A DNA stretch of 64,000 nt from Flammulina velutipes (taxonomy: Eukaryota > Basidiomycota > Agaricomycetes > Agaricales > Physalacriaceae), in NCBI GenBank assembly GCA_011800155.1, contig CM022378.1, positions 1,969,750 through 2,033,749 of the forward strand, given 5' to 3'. Position 1 is the first letter of the stretch. Every line of letters begins with the position of its first letter. The position numbers and the translations under genes were made by a program. Of this stretch, positions 23,919 through 34,383 are shown piece after piece. The notes beneath the pieces are model-generated. The model was not told the DNA's origin. It saw only the letters and a list, made by a program, of their open reading frames with translations, and made no database searches.

Positions 23919-25019
23919 TCACGTATCTATCCTCTCCCCTCTGCTCCATAGCCCTGCGTCTATGGAGGGTGAATGCGACAGCGGGGGAAGACTGGTCCGA
24001 GCCCGAGGGTAGGGGTTCTCGTCCCTCGAGGCGGCAGGCGAGGCCGCGTACCCACGATGTTCCCCACCAAACGATGAAGGGAAAAACGAGGGAGGGTACA
24101 TATTCCCATTCGAAGACGAATAGGTTGACGAGCCTGACGCGGGCGGATACGACGACTTTTGGGACGATGCGGTGCGATCGTGCCACTGGCTCGAGTAAGG
24201 GTGTTGTCCGTGCCCGTGGTGGGAATGATCATAGGGCAATGGATGAGACACGTTCCCGTAAGAGGGGTAGTGCGGACGACGCTGGTCGCTGAGGTAGGGC
24301 AGACGATCCGCAGACGAGGAGGTGGAGAATGGATAGTTGGAGATGCGGGGATGCGAACCCTCGAACCCCCGCGTGAAGAGCTCGAGGCTATCAGCGTGAG
24401 GCGAATCGGAGCCGTCAGAAGGAGTCGGCTCTCCGAAAGCGATGTCGTCGCTCGCCAAGTCCGCTGCGTCCGGCCTGTCAGTTTTGCGCTTCTTGCGCGA
24501 GTTGTTGGGTCGACGACGGTAGACATAGTCAGGGTACTTGGAGTTGAAGTTCTCCTTGAGCTGTTTGGCCTGATCAAGGTAGAATTGCTTGTCGGACTAG
24601 AGGGGGAGTAAGATCGTCGTGCCACTCGATGAGGTGAAGTGACGTACAGTAGACATGGAAGTCCATTCTTTGCTGAGGATTTTGCTGATTTCGCCTGTGC
24701 GCATGGACTGGTTCTCTGCCGAGACCTGTGGGCGGCGTCGGCGAGCGAATATCATGAAAGCGTTCATAGGACGTTTAGGCGTGCCGTCAGCATTGAGGCT
24801 CTGGGACGTGAGTGCGCCATCATCTAAAATGCAAGTCAGACAATGAACGAAGCAAACACGGCTGAGGCACGTACCGTCCGCGTCCTCGTTCTTGTTTTCG
24901 TTGTAGTAGCCATCGTCGGAACCAGAGGGAGAGCCTTTGTCGTCGCGCCTCTGTGATTTGTACGCGGTGGCATTATCGCCAAATGGAGGACGGGCAGTGA
25001 ATTGGTCGAAGCGATTCAT
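23919..25019 (-). CDS. HMG-box transcription factor
   Basis: Exons 24875-25019, 24648-24823 and 23919-24596 join to 332 residues; both introns are 51 bp (GTACGTGCC/TTTTAG and GTACGTCAC/CTCTAG). The HMG box is split by the second intron: it starts around residue 65 with PKRPMNAFMIFARRRRP, continues through EISKILSKEWTSM, and after the junction gives DKQFYLDQAKQLKENFNSKY and DYVYRRRP. This is the MATA/SOX-type box with the basic nuclear-localisation tail RKKRK. The rest is Ser/Pro/His/Tyr-rich and probably disordered activation sequence. It is a sequence-specific DNA-binding regulator in the nucleus; in basidiomycetes such factors can control mating or development, but the target is not shown here. 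It stands alone, between duplicated blocks. Confidence 0.88.
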
Positions 25020-27236
25020 GGAGTGGCTGTTAAGACTTTAAAACTGAATTGAAGGTGATGGATGAATAGAAACACGCACGAAGCTGTCAGGGAGAATGGA
25101 ATGGGAACGGGATGAAGAGCAATGCTCGAGTTTTGTATGGATGGTGGTTAAGATTCAAGCCAGGTTGCCGTACGAGTAACTTGCAGGTTCGTGAGCCAGG
25201 TATTCGCATCTACCAAACCGCGTCCAAATCCGCACAAGCCCGGTTTGATTAGTCCGTTAATTTGGTTCATGCGTGAGAACAGTCAGGTACCAGTAACGAT
25301 AGCAATTGAGCGTTTTACCAGCAAAGAATACAGTTAATACGCATCCTTTAAGCAACCATAGATACTCTACTTACTGTGCCAACAGCCGCGAAACACTCCC
25401 CGCCACAGTAAGAAAACTATAGTCTTGCTAAACGCGGATAGAAATCATGTAAGCCACACCCTCGGAAAGTGCCGCATCCATCAACGGACTCTAGCCTGCA
25501 ATATGCCCTTTCCGCGACATCCACTGTACCCCAGAAGATCGTGGATTGTCGGTGCCATGAGAATGTCCATAATCCTCGGAGGCGCATTGATTCCACCCTC
25601 CGTGAATAATGGACACGTTCCAGCAGCGCGTCAGAAGCGCGTGAGACTGTGGGTTGTCGGGTTGGGTGGCATGCCTCTTCCCCATTCCCGTGGTAAGACC
25701 GCATCCGCTTTCTAGATTGACCCCGTGGGCGCACCGAGGTAAAACAGCATCCCGATGCCGAGGTAACGAGTGCGACGAATATCTCATTCAAGCAGACACC
25801 AGAGGCAAGCTAGCACTATTCGAAATCATAAGCGTACGTACCATTGTAGCATTGATGGATTGAAAAACCGAGATGAGGCTTCCCATGGAACAATATCTGG
25901 AGAACGAACTTCAAGAGGGGGAGTTGAAGATGAGGGGGGGAATTATCCATCGCTACCTTCCCTTCCCCTCATCCTTTTAAATATGCAAATATATTCATTG
26001 AACCCTCAATAGTCCGCCTTTGCCTTGGCTGACCGATCGGAATACAGTACGATTAAACATGTCTCGCATTCGGTGTCAGTAGGCCTAGGTGAATGAGGAG
26101 CTATAATAGAGTCAAAATTCAATGGCGCATCAATGTTGGAAACAACCGATACTCGTGGGTCGGTCACGGTCATCGGGGACTTGTTGGTCCATGGGGGAGC
26201 AAGCGTCGTTGACGCAAGTCGAAGTAGGTATTGGCAGCGGATGCGGATGTCAATAGGTATGTAAGTGCGATGTTTAATTCTCAATCCCGTAATCGTACGG
26301 CAACGAGTTCGCGGGAAGTCTCATTGTCATAATGCGCGGTTCTACCCCACAGCCGTAACGACTAGTACGAGGTAGAAGCGCATCAGTGTTATTTTTTACG
26401 CACGCCACCTCACCTGAGAAGCGTAGAGAATCTGCGAGTCTTGTAAGGTCTCGAGCGCATCAGCGAACCGACGCGAGCCGGGTACACATCTATAGCGGCT
26501 TTGCAACAATGGGCAATGCTACGGACAACGGTAGATAACGAGGTATCAGGCGCTATACTCGCCTCACTTGAGCGTATCCCTTGGAGGGAGAATTCATATC
26601 TCCCTTGCTGTTACGCATCAACGGGCGGGAATTGGATTGGCATGATTCCCCGAGATGATCGAAATCATGGAGGGATCATTTCAACAACCACCTCCAGCGC
26701 TTTCACCTCGTACAGCCTCCGTATTGTTGCCGCTGAAAATCGAAATGTGATTCATAAGAGGCGCCTACGCCACATTAAATCTGACGTACAGGCGGTATTC
26801 CCCGGTCCGGGCTCGTGGGGTAAAAATGCAAATTCCTCCTTTGTTGATCACGATCGTATTCAGTCCTCGATAATTCAAATATTTCAATATCGTTACGGTT
26901 GAGAATCCGGGATCTTCTCTATTAAAGACAGGTACTTGACGTTTGCTCCTATGGACGGATGTGGGCGTCGTTCCGGTTCTGCGCGAGCGGCGCATTTTCC
27001 TGATGTGGCCATTTGGGTGCGTGTTGGGTTTGTCATCGCCATGTTCGCGCAGCGTGAACTTGGGAGGGTCAGTCAGGTGGATGTGCTTTTTGGTATCATG
27101 GTCCTGGACCCATGTCGGAGAGTAGGACGCTAGAAGCAATCAACACCGCGTGCACGGGATAACGTACAACTGTCAGTGCGGCCGAGAAGTTCCAGGTTCC
27201 AGGTTCGTTTTCCTAAATGGGATCGACAAAGAAGCG
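25020..27236. other. Intergenic, no supported gene
   Basis: The first few hundred bases are the HMG gene promoter. Frames such as 25417-25791 minus, 26501-26902 plus and 26765-27139 minus overlap each other and show no domain. No array or long inverted repeat was noticed. A spliced gene cannot be excluded. Confidence 0.3.
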
Positions 27237-27530
27237 TTATGCGTGTTGCATTCGGGGGTACTGCCTTGCCTTGCTGATGAAGTTCGAGAAGACTATTGCC
27301 CGGACATCGTGGAAGTGACGGCTTGTTAGAGTAAGGAGGGGAAAGAGCGGGTGCGCGCTGGGTTGTCCGTCCTCTTGCGCAGATTGCCGTCTAGTAGATG
27401 AGGGTACGATCAAATAAGAGACCGGGATGTTATCGAAGTCCTGTTATCCCCAGGCCTATGAGAACATTTGAACAACGACCGACCGTTAGTACCGTGTAGT
27501 GGTCGACGGAATTTATGATAAACCTTCGTA
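27237..27530 (-). CDS. Possible C-terminal exons of an unrecognised gene
   Basis: A 204-nt exon (27237-27440) ending in TAA reads DNIPVSYLIVPSS ... RHFHDVRAIVFSNFISKARQ. A 52-bp intron (27441-27492; GTACTA donor, AACAG acceptor) joins it in frame to a short upstream exon (RRFIINSVDHYT). Upstream of 27530 the frame meets a stop and I could not continue the model. The open stretch is short enough to be chance. No family is recognised. It lies about 800 bp downstream of the uridine phosphorylase gene on the same strand. Confidence 0.2.
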
Positions 27531-28329
27531 CTCAAAAGACCCGAGGGCGGAAACGAACTGCGTCGTCAAACTTCTAAGTCCTGGCGTCGCGGCGAGTAAT
27601 TAGGGTAAGATGTCGGACAAGCAGCTGTCGGATAGCGGCCGAAGTTCAACCTAACGCTCAGGTATCTCGGACGACCTCCGTCTCTTGAGGAACGCATGAT
27701 CAAGCGAGGAAGTCACGACTAAAGCGTCCTGTCGTTAGTGGGAGTCGCCGTCTCGGAATCTAACATGAGGCTGTATCTGCTCGACAGTTCAGACTTCCGG
27801 AATGAAGGAAGCAATTGGGCAGAAAGACACGTAACTTGTAGCATGGTTTGACTTGCATCGATACCGCTTGGAATAGAACATGGCAGTGTGTTTGAAGGCG
27901 GGGTCCAAGCAACGAGGGAGCTTTACACGGAAAAAAGGGAACAATAACGATATGTTGCGCCACAATCTTCGCTTGCAGAGTCATTGGGCATCTATCAGAA
28001 CGTGCTACCAATAAGCATGGAGCATCAGTCGTAAACGTCAAGTGACAACAGCTAATGCTATGCTGTAGGATGTCATTATGCTGCAGCCGAAAGCGTGAAA
28101 CGCTACATATGTTCAAGGAAAAGATGGAGACTTACTCTATGAAATCTCGGGATAGGCAGACTCACCAAAAGCGTCAGAATGTCTGCGTCAGTCGCAATAG
28201 AGTTGGAGTCACTATGGATGGACAAACGAGAGACTTGATTCGACCGATTTGCACTTGCCGTTCTACCTTCCGTTTGAAAAATATATGCATTGGATTCGGT
28301 ATTGACATCTCCACGTTCGTGCCATATCG

Positions 28330-29749
28330 TCACTTGGAAAGCTCCCAAACGGTCCCTTCTTCTGGGTGCACACGCTAAGACAATAAGACAAGTTGTCAGC
28401 GCAAAAAATTCGATCCCGATACGACGACGTACATTGTCTGCAAGCTTCATTCCAATCAGCGCTTCCAGGACGCCCTAACATATTGATCAGTTCACAGAGA
28501 ATGATGAAAACGAGGACGAAAAAAGTGAAACCGTCAGCACGGCACGGGCATGGAGACGACAAAAACGATCTACCAACCTTCCCAGTCCACTTCTCCGTCT
28601 CTCGTACTTGCTCAGGCGAGATAAAGTCTTGCGAAGTACGGGATGCAAATATCATCTGAGCGGCCGCGGCGCGGATCACCGTACCAGGAGCCGCCAGCGC
28701 TTGTTGGGCGGGGACATATGTGCCAATCACAGGACTCGTCGTCAGCGGGGCCGAGTGCAGAACATTGTGGCGAGCGCTCCAGCATGCTGCGAGATGATAG
28801 AGATGATGCGTCTCCATCTGTCATAACGAAATCAGTCATCCGGAGGCGAGATGAGATGAGATGAGGCAGACCTCCAAGGTGGCTACGTCCGTGGTGGAGG
28901 CGATGATTTCATGGATGACGGATTGGTTGCAGTCGGGGAAAGACGTTTGGCGACCTTGGGATGAGTAGAAGCTGTCAGCGGAGGCGTTGACGATTCCGGC
29001 TACGACTTGGGTATTGCTCCCTTCTGGCTTGTTGGCTTCGAGCGCGGCGTGTACGACGTCGTGGAATTCAGTATCTGCGGAAACCTAGGATGGACGTATT
29101 AGGACATGTCCCAGGATGGATATGATGAACCATAGATTGCTTACTGGTTTCGAGATGAAGTACGGCTTCTCCCCGGGCTGCGGGTTGACAAAGTCGTAGT
29201 CCACGTTACGCGTCACAGCTATACAAGCTTTCGGGACGACAATAGTGCCCACGGGAACGTCGATTAATCCGCCACAAGAACCCAATCTGATAAACGGTCA
29301 GCTCGTGATCAGCCGTGCTCCCCGTGAATCCCACCGAATGACGAGCATGTCGCCGATAATGCATTCCCGGACTTCGCGCACGAAGAAGTCCATGTTCGGA
29401 GCGCCCATTCCTATGCTGCAGATGGATACGGGAAATCCCTTGTATCTCCCGGTGATCGTGACGAAACCACGCTCGGAGGAAAGCTGGAAGGGCTTGGGAT
29501 CAGCATCGAGATGCGACGCAATGGTTGCAGCCCTGGATGGAGATCCAACCGTAATCTATGGTATGTCAGATACGGCTTGATTATGGAAGTGAACGCGTAC
29601 TAATCGATTGGCGACTTCACCCGGCCGCAAGCCCAGATGGTACACCCGTAGGTCAGCAGTACGAGGAAAGTCTACAATAATCAACAATGATTGAAGGTAT
29701 GTAATGGAAAGCGTTGACACGTACTAGCATCGGTTAAAGTGTCCTTCAT
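28330..29749 (-). CDS. Uridine phosphorylase-like nucleoside phosphorylase
   Basis: Eight exons (29725-29749, 29601-29671, 29335-29555, 29145-29286, 28872-29084, 28578-28817, 28433-28474, 28330-28374) total 999 nt, giving 332 residues. Introns are 45-60 bp except one of 103 bp. The PNP/UDP phosphorylase fold is shown in order by the start VYHLGLRPGEVANRLITVG, then GMGAPNMDFFVRE, LGSCGGLIDVPVGTIVVP (the phosphate/ribose-binding Gly-rich motif) and TDVATLEMETHHLYHLA (the ribose-binding Met-Glu motif). It closes with a tail reading RVHPEEGTVWELSK. The enzyme would split uridine with phosphate into uracil and ribose-1-phosphate (pyrimidine salvage, cytosol). Specificity for uridine over other nucleosides is inferred. 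An in-frame stop upstream of 29749 fixes the start. It looks intact. Confidence 0.9.
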
Positions 29750-29763
29750 GGGAAGAGGAAGAG

Positions 29764-31150
29764 ATGCCACGTTGCTACGCTGCCAAGAATGGACAGGTCA
29801 CACGTTCCATCAACTGCAAGAATGTTCATTGCCAATGCTCAGCTAGGAAAGTCGAATACGCAGCAACCAGAAGCAAGAAAGGCCGCGCTTTTCCTGTCAG
29901 AGTCGTAGGTCAGAAATACGGTAGGCCAGGGCCAGATTATTGGGGATATACAAAACTACGAATTGGCTTTATGCAAACTTCATGTAAGTACGAGCATACC
30001 AGGGAATTACAAGTGTTCTTTGGCGAATATCCTCCGCCGCGTAAGGTATTAGAGCCAATGTTCACCGCCATGCTAATATGCGTAGGTCCTGGCGGAGACG
30101 ATACCAATAGGCCGACTCGACGGTATTCTCTCGGAAGAGATGGTTGACAGACTCATATCGCTCCACGCAAACAATTTCACGAGCGTAGAAGAGTGATGAA
30201 TAACGTCCGTAAACACGAATTGGTCATGCCCGTAAAGCTGCGGAGAAACTGTCTGATTTCTGGAGAGAAACGGAACGAACGACGACGGGACATCGAGAGC
30301 AACAGATCTCCTTGGGGTGTCGGGCTACTTTGCATAGTCGCCTCGTACACGATTCTGTTAGAAAAAACGCCCATCGAGGAGGTAGATAGAGCTTTTCGAC
30401 TGCACGCAAAAGCGATTCCAGGATAGTTTGTGTAGAGTTGGAAGTCACCTGTAGCGAAATGAGCTGTGGATGTACGAAACAGACGAGCGACGTACAGTGC
30501 CACCTCAAACGAGAATCGAAGGCGATACCAGGGCGGAAAGTCGAACAGATATATCCGAACTAAAGCGGCGGGAATATGTACCAAGGAATCGGTATGCTGC
30601 ATACTGATATCAGAATGAACGCAAAGCTATTTAGTGAAGGAGAACGTACACAGCTAACGGGCGCATGATTTCTCGTTATGTCGGACTAATCAGAACCAAT
30701 GATCATCGCGCTGATAATATTTGCAAGTCCTGGCGGAGGCGAACCCACTCGACGGTATGCTCCTAGAAGAGACGATCGACAGACCCATATCGTTCCACGC
30801 AAACGGTCTCGGCACCAGCGCATTGCCTGACGTCTGGAGAGAAACGGGATGAACGACGATGGGATTTCGGGAGCAGATCTCCTTGGGGTATCGGGCTAGT
30901 TTGCATAGTGGCCTCGGATACAATTCCGTTCGAACAGCGGCCCATCGTGAAGGTCGAAATCTTCGACTACACGCATACGCGATTCCAGGGTAGTTGATGT
31001 AGAGTTGGAAGTCACCTGAAGTTCGATGAGTTGTGGACGTACTAAACAGACGAACGACGTACCTCCTCAAACGAGAGCCGAAGACGGTGGTTCGAACGCA
31101 TATATCCGCGATGGAAAGATATACCAAACAATCGGTATGCTGCACACCAA
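29764..31150. repeat. Imperfect tandem duplication of ~500 bp
   Basis: Segments 30070-30610 and 30700-31150 are diverged direct copies. Shared phrases are GTCCTGGCGGAGACGATACC / GTCCTGGCGGAGGCGAACCC, TAGAGTTGGAAGTCACCTG and TCGGTATGCTGCA. Minus frames run through both (30177-30602 and 30690-31145; MQHTDSLVHI and MQHTDCLVYL starts) but soon differ in frame, so any gene in them is decayed. The 5' part (29764-30147 plus frame) shows no motif. Confidence 0.55.
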
Positions 31151-31239
31151 TATCAGAATCGACCCAAATGGTTCAGCTTCTCGTCGAGTCGGGCCCATAG
31201 TGTGAGCGTCTGAATGAACGTCTGAAAGGTGGTCTGTTT

Positions 31240-33350
31240 GACGTGAAAGTAACAGAGAAAGAAAAGTGCACTACTTACCGTCGGTCATGGAGCCTTGCAG
31301 TGGGGTTTCGAACGAGCCCGGGTCGTCTCGCGCTCACGTTCTCCGCCAACCTGAGATGTCGGCCGATTTTATCAATTGGCGGCCTCTTGACACCACGAGC
31401 GTCCATCGCGTTGACGGTCGTCGTCCCCTCCGAATCCCAATGCATTGGCATGACCCCCGAGACACTGCCTGAATCACACGAAAATATGACGAAAGGTCGT
31501 CAAACGTGAGGTAGGAACCAAGAGCCTCTCCAAAAACGAGCCCGACGACCGCATGGGCGCATTTGGCGTCCCGAGTACGCAGGGGACTGTAAATTTGTAC
31601 GGGAATCTTTGGAGACGGAGAGGGTTCCCGTGAACGTTCAGCTTATCTCGTGCCTGTCTGCGATGCGAGAGCGAAGGACGGAGGATTGTTCTCTCTGAAA
31701 GTAAAGGTCAGCCTAAGGTCTAGAGAATATGACGGAGGACGAACCGGTGTCTTTACACAATCTCTATTCGTGCCGGGTCCTTGTCCGATTGTCGCGTAGC
31801 ATGCGGAATGCAGAGCCAGAAAGAAACCGTCCAAAGATTCAGGCTGGTGATACGCGCGACCATTTGGTGGGCGCATGATGCTTGCGGGCAGATATTTGCG
31901 AGAACGAAAGACGACCCAAACGTCTCCGCCATCGGTTGGTTCACCTAATCTGGAACAGTCAGCCAGAAGCCGTTGCGCCTAGCGTAGGCCGTATTGTGTG
32001 GTATCCTTCCATGGGTTGTCGATGGAAGTCGTAAGATGGTGGCGAGACGAAGAGTAGCAACGTCAAGGCGTCCCATCATATGTCGATCGAATATATCCTT
32101 CCCGGGGTTGTCGATGGAAGCCGTAGGGCGGCTGCGAAACAACGAACAGCAACATCGAAGCGTGCGCTGTCAAACGATAATCAAGAAGCGGTATGAAGAA
32201 CGCGCTTCCGACAAGCCTGGGTAAGGTCGCAAACCGGAACGAGCTTCACTTCGAGCACGCAACGTTATCATGGGGGGAAAAGCAATCGTTATTTGTCTAT
32301 CGAGATAAGCAGTCTACGTTCTGCAGGTCCGTTAGCAAGAGTCTATCGAGCAGCATGGAAAGACGAACAAATGATACCGGCGTGTACTGGGACGACGACC
32401 AGCTTGATGGACAACCGGAGCGATGATATGGGAGGTATCGTAGTATGGTTGGCAGCTGTGTTCGACTATGGGATCGTACGTAAGTGGTCTAGCGCGTCTT
32501 GAACGGATGACTCGACTCCAGGACGATGCGAAGAAGGAAAAAGGTAGACAGCCAATGCGCAGATTTGTACCTTCGTCGCTCTAACAGCCACACAGGCAGC
32601 GTCTAGCTATCCTGTCGTCGCGATAACGTTCAGAAAAGTTTACGAGAGTACACCAAAAGACGCACCAAATGTACCCAGCCCACACATCGCTTATCGAGAA
32701 TCCAACTCCCTACGATGTCTATAGGTGGCCAAGAACGTCAAATAGCGAATCGTTCGCATACCGAGCCGCTGGCATACCAGCTCCGCCGCCGTCGTCGTTT
32801 GGTCGTCGTGGTGAGAGACAAAGATGCCGTCCATGACAAGCACAGCCAAACAGCCGCGTCGCGTCATATTAGTGCTGCGTCGTAATACAACTTCTCGGAC
32901 TATTTCACAGCCATTCCAGCTACCAAGTAGAATGTAAGGGTACATGAGAGTAGACTCCAAAGGAGAACAGGTTAGAAAATGTCATTTATTGTGATCTATC
33001 AGCACATTCGGACCGATCCGTCATTTCTTTTCCTCTTACATCGAGCTTCCCCAATTCGTTGACTCCAGGTATGTGAATGCTCACGGTAGAGCAAGGTATA
33101 CTTGTCGTTATGACCAGCTCAAACAGCGGAATTGGCTGCACCATATCATGCAGTCGTACGACTGATTATACCGTTTGACGCGGATTATACGGGTGAAAAC
33201 GCTCACGAATGGTGAGCTCTATCTATAAACGACGCGTATCTCGAAGGTAAGCAGCTTCATCCTCTCAAAATTGTCAGCAACCTTACGATTCTGGCCGCTT
33301 ATAAGGCGACTTCGCTACAGTGACGGGCAGCGATCCCGACCCTTCTGAAT
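31240..33350. repeat. Accessory duplicated module, copy C (inverted)
   Basis: Read on the minus strand, 31590-32960 repeats copies A and B (13800-15260, 20240-21450), and 33000-33350 repeats the NmrA upstream region. Inside, 32010-32150 contains a short tandem repeat of GTTGTCGATGGAAG. Near 31260-31460 the minus strand encodes a protein-like stretch (MHWDSEGTTTVNAMDARGVK, IDKIGRHLRLAENVSA) without a matching start or stop; I do not recognise it. The inversion relative to copies A and B implies an inverted segmental duplication. Confidence 0.6.
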
Positions 33351-33511
33351 CATGTCGTTCAGAAAGCTCGTCGTTGTTATCGGAGGAACTGGAACCCAGG
33401 TAGTGTCTTTCATCCGTTCTACGGTATTCGCTCATCTACATCTCCAGGGTGGTTCTGTACTTGCTGAGCTATCTAAGCACGCTGAGTACGCACTTCGCGT
33501 CGTGACCCTAG
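33351..33511 (+). pseudogene. Truncated NmrA-like gene, N-terminus only
   Basis: The frame starts LVVVIGGTGTQ, keeps the first intron with both splice sites, and continues GGSVLAELSKHAEYALRVVT. Homology to the gene at 19724 then stops abruptly after GTGACCC at about 33510, next to a SINE. It is the inverted copy of the intact gene, with promoter but without about 85% of the coding region. Confidence 0.8.
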
Positions 33512-33529
33512 TCCTAGGACTCCCGTTAC

Positions 33530-33765
33530 TCCAATGCCATTAATTCACCCCGGTCCGCCCCTCTCCACTTCCAAAGGGGAGGGGGGGAAGACCAACGTAG
33601 GGGTTCGACCCGACCCGACACGGGTCGCGGGCCGCACGCGGGAAGAGCAGAGGGTGACGTCCCCGGTTCGAACCCACGACTCCGGAGTTTGCCGGGCTGA
33701 GGCGTGATCCAGGTGTGCACCGTTGCCGCTGAGCCATCGCGTCTTCGCGCAAGAAGACGACAAAC
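33530..33765 (-). mobile_element. tRNA-derived SINE-like element
   Basis: On the minus strand an A box (TGGCTCAGCGG, near 33740) and a B box (GGTTCGAACC, near 33665) are spaced as in tRNA genes. A short GC-rich body follows that does not fold as a tRNA. This is the internal pol III promoter arrangement of a SINE. Ends and target-site duplication are not clear. It begins where the NmrA copy is cut, suggesting insertion or recombination at the breakpoint. Confidence 0.6.
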
Positions 33766-33924
33766 TCCCCTTAACTCGTTGCGCACATGTGGCGCCAATC
33801 CCACATCTTGGGAAAGTGAATGCAGTAACGCTTCGCAAACTGTGTCCATGCAGCGTAGGGGAGAGGGGGAACCTCGCGGCAGCATCGTAGCGCGTGTAGG
33901 AGACGCACATGTCATCCACTGTGG

Positions 33925-34383
33925 GACTGAACCATTGGCGACACGGTTGAAATCTGATAGGGCATGTTTATTCTATTGACTGGCGACTGTTGGCGACACC
34001 ATTGAAGGGATCATTTGGCATGTTCATTCTACCGATTGACAGCTCTGCGGGGTATGGGGGGCGGTGACCGTGCGTTGGACTGCGGGTGCCGTGACCGAAA
34101 AGCAATGAAACGCCGCGGGCAAGACGAGGGCTGTTGGCGACACTGTAGGTGGCACATTTGCGATTTTTGTTACACGGACTGCCAGCTCTGCGGGTTATAT
34201 GAGAGGCATCTGATGTAGGATCTGTAGAGGACAAGATGAGGGGTAGTTAAAACCGGTCACGCAAGATGGCAATCATTGGCGATACGACGGGAAATGGTGC
34301 CAGGATATTGATTCCATGGTGTGAGATTCCAGGGGTAAAGCGAGTTTCATGATGGGCCTTGAAGTGAAGCGAACAGTCTCATA
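33925..34383. repeat. Degenerate flank of the 141-bp minisatellite
   Basis: The phrases GGCGACACGGTTGAA (33940), GTTGGCGACACCATTGAAGG (33990), CTGTTGGCGACACTG (34132) and ATTGGCGATACGACGGG (34274), each followed by GGCATGTT-TATTCTA-like words, are diverged versions of the minisatellite core GTTGGCGACGCCCTCGGGAA. They suggest an older, decayed part of the same array. Confidence 0.55.

Noticed and set aside
23919..25019. Mating-type locus
   Set aside because: A single HMG-box gene without homeodomain genes, pheromone receptor or CAAX pheromone genes nearby does not identify a mating-type locus in this group.
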